Positions 29,513 through 32,605 of a stretch of 32,605 nt of DNA are shown here, one piece after another; positions within the stretch are counted from its first letter, which is position 1, and every line of letters begins with the position of its first letter. Source of the stretch: Alphaproteobacteria bacterium. Its GTDB lineage: Bacteria; Pseudomonadota; Alphaproteobacteria; Rhodobacterales; Rhodobacteraceae. The position numbers and the translations under genes are program-made. Location of the stretch: assembly GCA_009908405.1 (NCBI GenBank), contig JAAAPG010000110.1, forward strand, positions 1 through 32,605, read 5' to 3'. The notes below the pieces were generated by a model, which made no database searches, had not been told where the DNA came from, and worked only from the letters and a program-made list of their open reading frames with translations.

Positions 29513-29919
29513 GGCGTGGCGTCCTTCGCGGCAAAGGTGAAGGCCCCGGTGGCGCTGGCCAACGGCGTGTCGCCCCCGTCATGTGCCGTGGCGCGCACGA
29601 AAGCCACGTTGCGCGTGACATGGTAGCACTCGGCCTTTGCCACAAGCCGCGCGCCCGGTGTCGCCGCGCGCATGTAGTCGATGCGCAGGTCAATGGTTGC
29701 GGTGGTCGTGGCACCGGGCACGGACAGCACGGCCGCGCCCCCGCAAGTGTCCATCAGCGCCGAGACCGCGCCGCCATGGATAACGCCCGTCGCCGGGTCG
29801 CCGACGAAACGCGCGTCCCACGGCATGGAAATTTCGGCGTGCCCGTCACCCAGATCGTCCAGCCGCATGGCCAGCGCCTGTGCAAAGGGCAGCGCGTTAA
29901 TGAAGTTTTGGGCATTCAT
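29509..29919 (-). CDS. PaaI family (hotdog) thioesterase
   Basis: FVGDPATGVIHGGAVSALMDTCGGAAV, TIDLRIDYMRAATPGARLVAKAECYHVTRNVAFVRA. Confidence 0.88.
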   Translation of the reverse strand: MNAQNFINALPFAQALAMRLDDLGDGHAEISMPWDARFVGDPATGVIHGGAVSALMDTCGGAAVLSVPGATTTATIDLRIDYMRAATPGARLVAKAECYHVTRNVAFVRATAHDGGDTPLASATGAFTFAAKDATP

Positions 29920-29995
29920 GGCGCAGGCTCCAACAGTGCAGACCTATCTGCACGCGCCGGGCGGGCAAAGGCAAGGGGTGGTGGTTGACGCGACG

Positions 29996-30025
29996 TTGTT
30001 CTTTACGTAAACGTCAACTTATGAT
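29996..30025 (+). promoter_or_regulatory. MerR-type promoter/operator candidate: TTGTTC-18-TATGAT with TTTACGTAAA palindrome in the spacer
   Basis: Perfect palindrome TTTACGTAAA 30002-30011 inside imperfect 22-bp dyad 29996-30017; -10-like TATGAT at 30020-30025. Confidence 0.5.
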
Positions 30026-30065
30026 GTGCTGTAACAAGGAAAGGTTGCAGAGCGTAGTTCCTAGC

Positions 30066-30482
30066 ATGAGTGGGGTTCGTCACATGCCTGAAGAGTTCAA
30101 GACCATTCGCCAGATGTGCGCCGATTTCGGGGTCACGCCGCGCACCCTGCGTTTTTACGAGGCCAAGGAACTGCTGTTCCCGCAGCGCGACGGGCAGCAC
30201 CGGCTGTTCACCCGGCGCGACCAGGCCCGGCTGAAGCTGATCCTGCGCGGCAAGCGGTTCGGGTTCAGTCTGGAACAGATACGCCAGCTTCTGGAAATGT
30301 ATGACCGCGACGACAGCGAGTTGAAGCAACTGCGCAAGACCTACGCCATCGCGCAAGAACGACTGGCCGATATGGAACGCCAGCGCGCCGAGCTGACCGA
30401 TGCGATTTCCGAGTTGCAACAAGACCTTGCCTGGGCGGACGACGTGCTGTCCCAGGCCGACCGGCCGCGCGCCGCCGAATAA
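30066..30482 (+). CDS. MerR family transcriptional regulator
   Basis: [72 protein letters not shown]. Start 30066 or 30084. Confidence 0.93.
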   Translation: MSGVRHMPEEFKTIRQMCADFGVTPRTLRFYEAKELLFPQRDGQHRLFTRRDQARLKLILRGKRFGFSLEQIRQLLEMYDRDDSELKQLRKTYAIAQERLADMERQRAELTDAISELQQDLAWADDVLSQADRPRAAE

Positions 30483-30504
30483 AAGCGCCCATTGGGAGAG
30501 AGAG

Positions 30505-32277
30505 ATGCCAAGCTACACCGCCCCCGTGAAGGACATGCAATTCGTGCTGCACGATGTGCTCAATATCGGCGCAAGCGATATTCCGGGCTACGAGGATCTG
30601 GATCGCGACACCACCGGCGCGATCCTGGAAGAGGCGGCGAAGCTGGCCGAAGCTGCGCTTGCCCCGACCAACGCCACCGGCGACCGCGAAGGCTGCCGCT
30701 TGGAAAACGGTGTCGTACGCACGCCCACCGGCTTTGCCGAAGCGTTCGAGCAGGTCAAACAGGGCGGCTGGAACGGGCTGGACCTGCCGGAAGAATTCGG
30801 CGGGCAGAACCTGCCCTATGTCATGAACTCGGCCACGGGCGAGTTTTTCGTGTCCGCCAACATGGCGCTGAACATGTACCAGGGCCTGACCCACGGTGCG
30901 ATTTCCGCCATTCTGGCGCACGGGTCCGACGCACAAAAAGCGCAATACCTGCCCAAGATGGTCTCGCTGGACTGGACCGGCACGATGAACCTGACGGAAC
31001 CGCATTGCGGCACCGATCTGGGCCTGATCCGCACCAAGGCGGAACCGCAGGACGATGGCAGCTATGCCATTACCGGGCAGAAGATTTTCATCTCTGCCGG
31101 TGAGCATGACATGGCCGAGAACATCATCCACTTGGTTCTTGCCAAGGCACCGGGCGGCGGCGACGGCACCAAGGGCATTTCCCTGTTTATCGTGCCGAAA
31201 TTCATCGTGAACGACGATGGCGGCCTGGGCGCGCGCAACGGCGTCAGCGTCGGCAGCATCGAAGATAAAATGGGGATTCACGGCAACGCCACCTGCGTCA
31301 TGAATTACGATGGCGCGACCGGCTACCTTGTGGGCGATCTGCACAAGGGCATGCGCGCGATGTTCACCATGATGAACGAAGCGCGCCTTGGCGTGGGGCT
31401 GCAAGGCTATGCGCAAGCCGCCGTCGCCTATGAAAACGCCGCCGCCTATGCCAAGGACCGGCTGCAAGGGCGCGATGTGACCGGCGCGAAAAACCCCGAC
31501 GGCCCGGCCGACCCGCTGCTGGTGCACCCCGATATTCGCCGCGTGCTGATGGACCAGAAAAGCTTTGTCGAGGGCGCGCGCGCCTTCACCATGTGGGGCG
31601 CCAGCCTGATCGACCGCGCGCATCGCGCGCAAGATGCCGAGGCCGACGGCCTGATCTCGCTCATGACCCCGGTGCTCAAGGGGTTCCTGACCGACAAGGG
31701 CTTCGACATGTGCGTGCAGGCGCAGCAGGTCTATGGCGGGCATGGCTATATAGAGGAATGGGGCATGTCCCAATTCGCCCGCGACGCGCGCATCGCCATG
31801 ATCTACGAGGGCGCGAATGGCATCCAGGCGCTGGACCTTGTGGGGCGCAAGCTGGCGCAGGATGGCGGCAAGCATGTCATGGCCTTCTTCGCGCTGGTCA
31901 AGGAAGAGGTCGCGGGCAGCGATGACCCACGCCTGGCCGACCTGCGCGACGCGCTGAAGGCCGCGTCGAAGGATATGCAGGCGGCGGGCATGTTCTTCAT
32001 GGAGAACGGGATGAAGAACCCCGATGACGCGCTGGCGGGCTCGACCGACTTCATGCATCTGTTCGGCCATGTCTGCCTTGGGCTGATGTGGCTGCGCATG
32101 GCGCGTGCGGCCTACGCGGCGCTGGATGGCAACACATCAGACCCGGCATTTCACGAGGCGAAACTGGCGACCGCGCGCTACTACATGGCGCGTCACCTGC
32201 CCGCCACGGCGCTGCACCTTGCGCGCATCCGCTCGGGTGGCGCACCCGTGATGGCCCTGGCCGAAGCCGATTTCTGA
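30505..32277 (+). CDS. Acyl-CoA dehydrogenase, large C-terminally extended family (DmdC-like)
   Basis: [94 protein letters not shown]. Confidence 0.93.
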   Translation: MPSYTAPVKDMQFVLHDVLNIGASDIPGYEDLDRDTTGAILEEAAKLAEAALAPTNATGDREGCRLENGVVRTPTGFAEAFEQVKQGGWNGLDLPEEFGGQNLPYVMNSATGEFFVSANMALNMYQGLTHGAISAILAHGSDAQKAQYLPKMVSLDWTGTMNLTEPHCGTDLGLIRTKAEPQDDGSYAITGQKIFISAGEHDMAENIIHLVLAKAPGGGDGTKGISLFIVPKFIVNDDGGLGARNGVSVGSIEDKMGIHGNATCVMNYDGATGYLVGDLHKGMRAMFTMMNEARLGVGLQGYAQAAVAYENAAAYAKDRLQGRDVTGAKNPDGPADPLLVHPDIRRVLMDQKSFVEGARAFTMWGASLIDRAHRAQDAEADGLISLMTPVLKGFLTDKGFDMCVQAQQVYGGHGYIEEWGMSQFARDARIAMIYEGANGIQALDLVGRKLAQDGGKHVMAFFALVKEEVAGSDDPRLADLRDALKAASKDMQAAGMFFMENGMKNPDDALAGSTDFMHLFGHVCLGLMWLRMARAAYAALDGNTSDPAFHEAKLATARYYMARHLPATALHLARIRSGGAPVMALAEADF

Positions 32278-32288
32278 AAGGACCGAGC

Positions 32289-32501
32289 ATGCCCAAACGC
32301 TTTCGCCTGACCCGCCGCTTCAACGCCGCCATGACCGAGGACGGCTACCGCCGCCTGCGCCGCTTCGCGCAGGAGGCGGGGCTGGACGAGGGCGAGGCGC
32401 TGTCTTTCCTGTTCGAGAATTTCGAATCGGTGACAGACGCGGACAACCTTGGCCACCGGCTGCGGCTGTTCAATTCGGAATTGGAGGCACGCAAGAAGTG
32501 A
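32289..32501 (+). CDS. 70-aa small protein with ribbon-helix-helix-like sequence
   Basis: MPKRFRLTRRFNAAMTEDGYRRLRRFAQEAGLDEGEALSFLFENFESVTDADNLGHRLRLFNSELEARKK; 11-nt gap after the acyl-CoA dehydrogenase stop. Confidence 0.6.
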   Translation: MPKRFRLTRRFNAAMTEDGYRRLRRFAQEAGLDEGEALSFLFENFESVTDADNLGHRLRLFNSELEARKK

Positions 32502-32519
32502 CAGGCGGGCGGTGCACGC

Positions 32520-32569
32520 GGCGACGCCGGTCGCCTCCGGCGAGGGAGTATTTGGGGCAAGATGACGGA
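32520..32569 (+). repeat. Second TATTT-N5-AAGATGA intergenic module with two mutually exclusive GC hairpins
   Basis: GGCGAC-gccg-GTCGCC (32520-32535) or CGCCGG-tcgcct-CCGGCG (32525-32542), followed by GAGGGAGTATTTGGGGCAAGATGACGG. Confidence 0.5.
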
Positions 32570-32605
32570 CGATGCGCCCCGCCCCTCGGCTTGTGGCGTC
32601 AGCGG

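Noticed and set aside
30265-32070. 601-aa minus-strand ORF antisense to the acyl-CoA dehydrogenase
   Set aside because: Shadow ORF with H/Q/G-rich low-information sequence; the sense gene is unambiguous.

Overview
The window reads as a high-GC alphaproteobacterial chromosome segment, probably Rhodobacteraceae/Rhodobacterales judging from gene content and order. It is mostly core housekeeping DNA. The main block is an envelope/isoprenoid/lipid A cluster: pyrH-frr-uppS-cdsA-dxr-rseP-(51-aa sORF)-bamA-ompH-fabZ-lpxA-lpxI-lpxB. Flanking it are: a photolyase-like gene, a DsrE-family gene and a DUF2256 gene; an AraC regulator; miaA; a convergent xerD operon with a 523-aa secreted protein and a 44-aa membrane protein; aroK-aroB; a DUF3833 lipoprotein; a pepP-DUF427-cupin group; ilvC divergent from two Lrp/AsnC regulators; DUF952-pyrD; an overlapping PaaI-PaaI-MATE operon; and a MerR regulator upstream of a DmdC-type acyl-CoA dehydrogenase and a 70-aa RHH-like protein. 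I found no tRNA, rRNA, CRISPR, prophage or transposase, and no clearly novel multi-gene defence or mobile system. The items most worth a second look are: (i) a palindromic intergenic element between DUF2256 and araC resembling the abundant Rhizobiales GCATG...CATGC...TTAGAGCGCGA repeat; (ii) two copies of a TATTT-N5-AAGATGA intergenic module next to GC hairpins; (iii) small ORFs missing from the ORF track (51 aa and 44 aa); (iv) a candidate beta-clamp-binding C-terminus (QLSFDL) on the photolyase; and (v) operator-like dyads upstream of the MerR and Lrp genes. No searches were run. Family calls come from reading the translated proteins.
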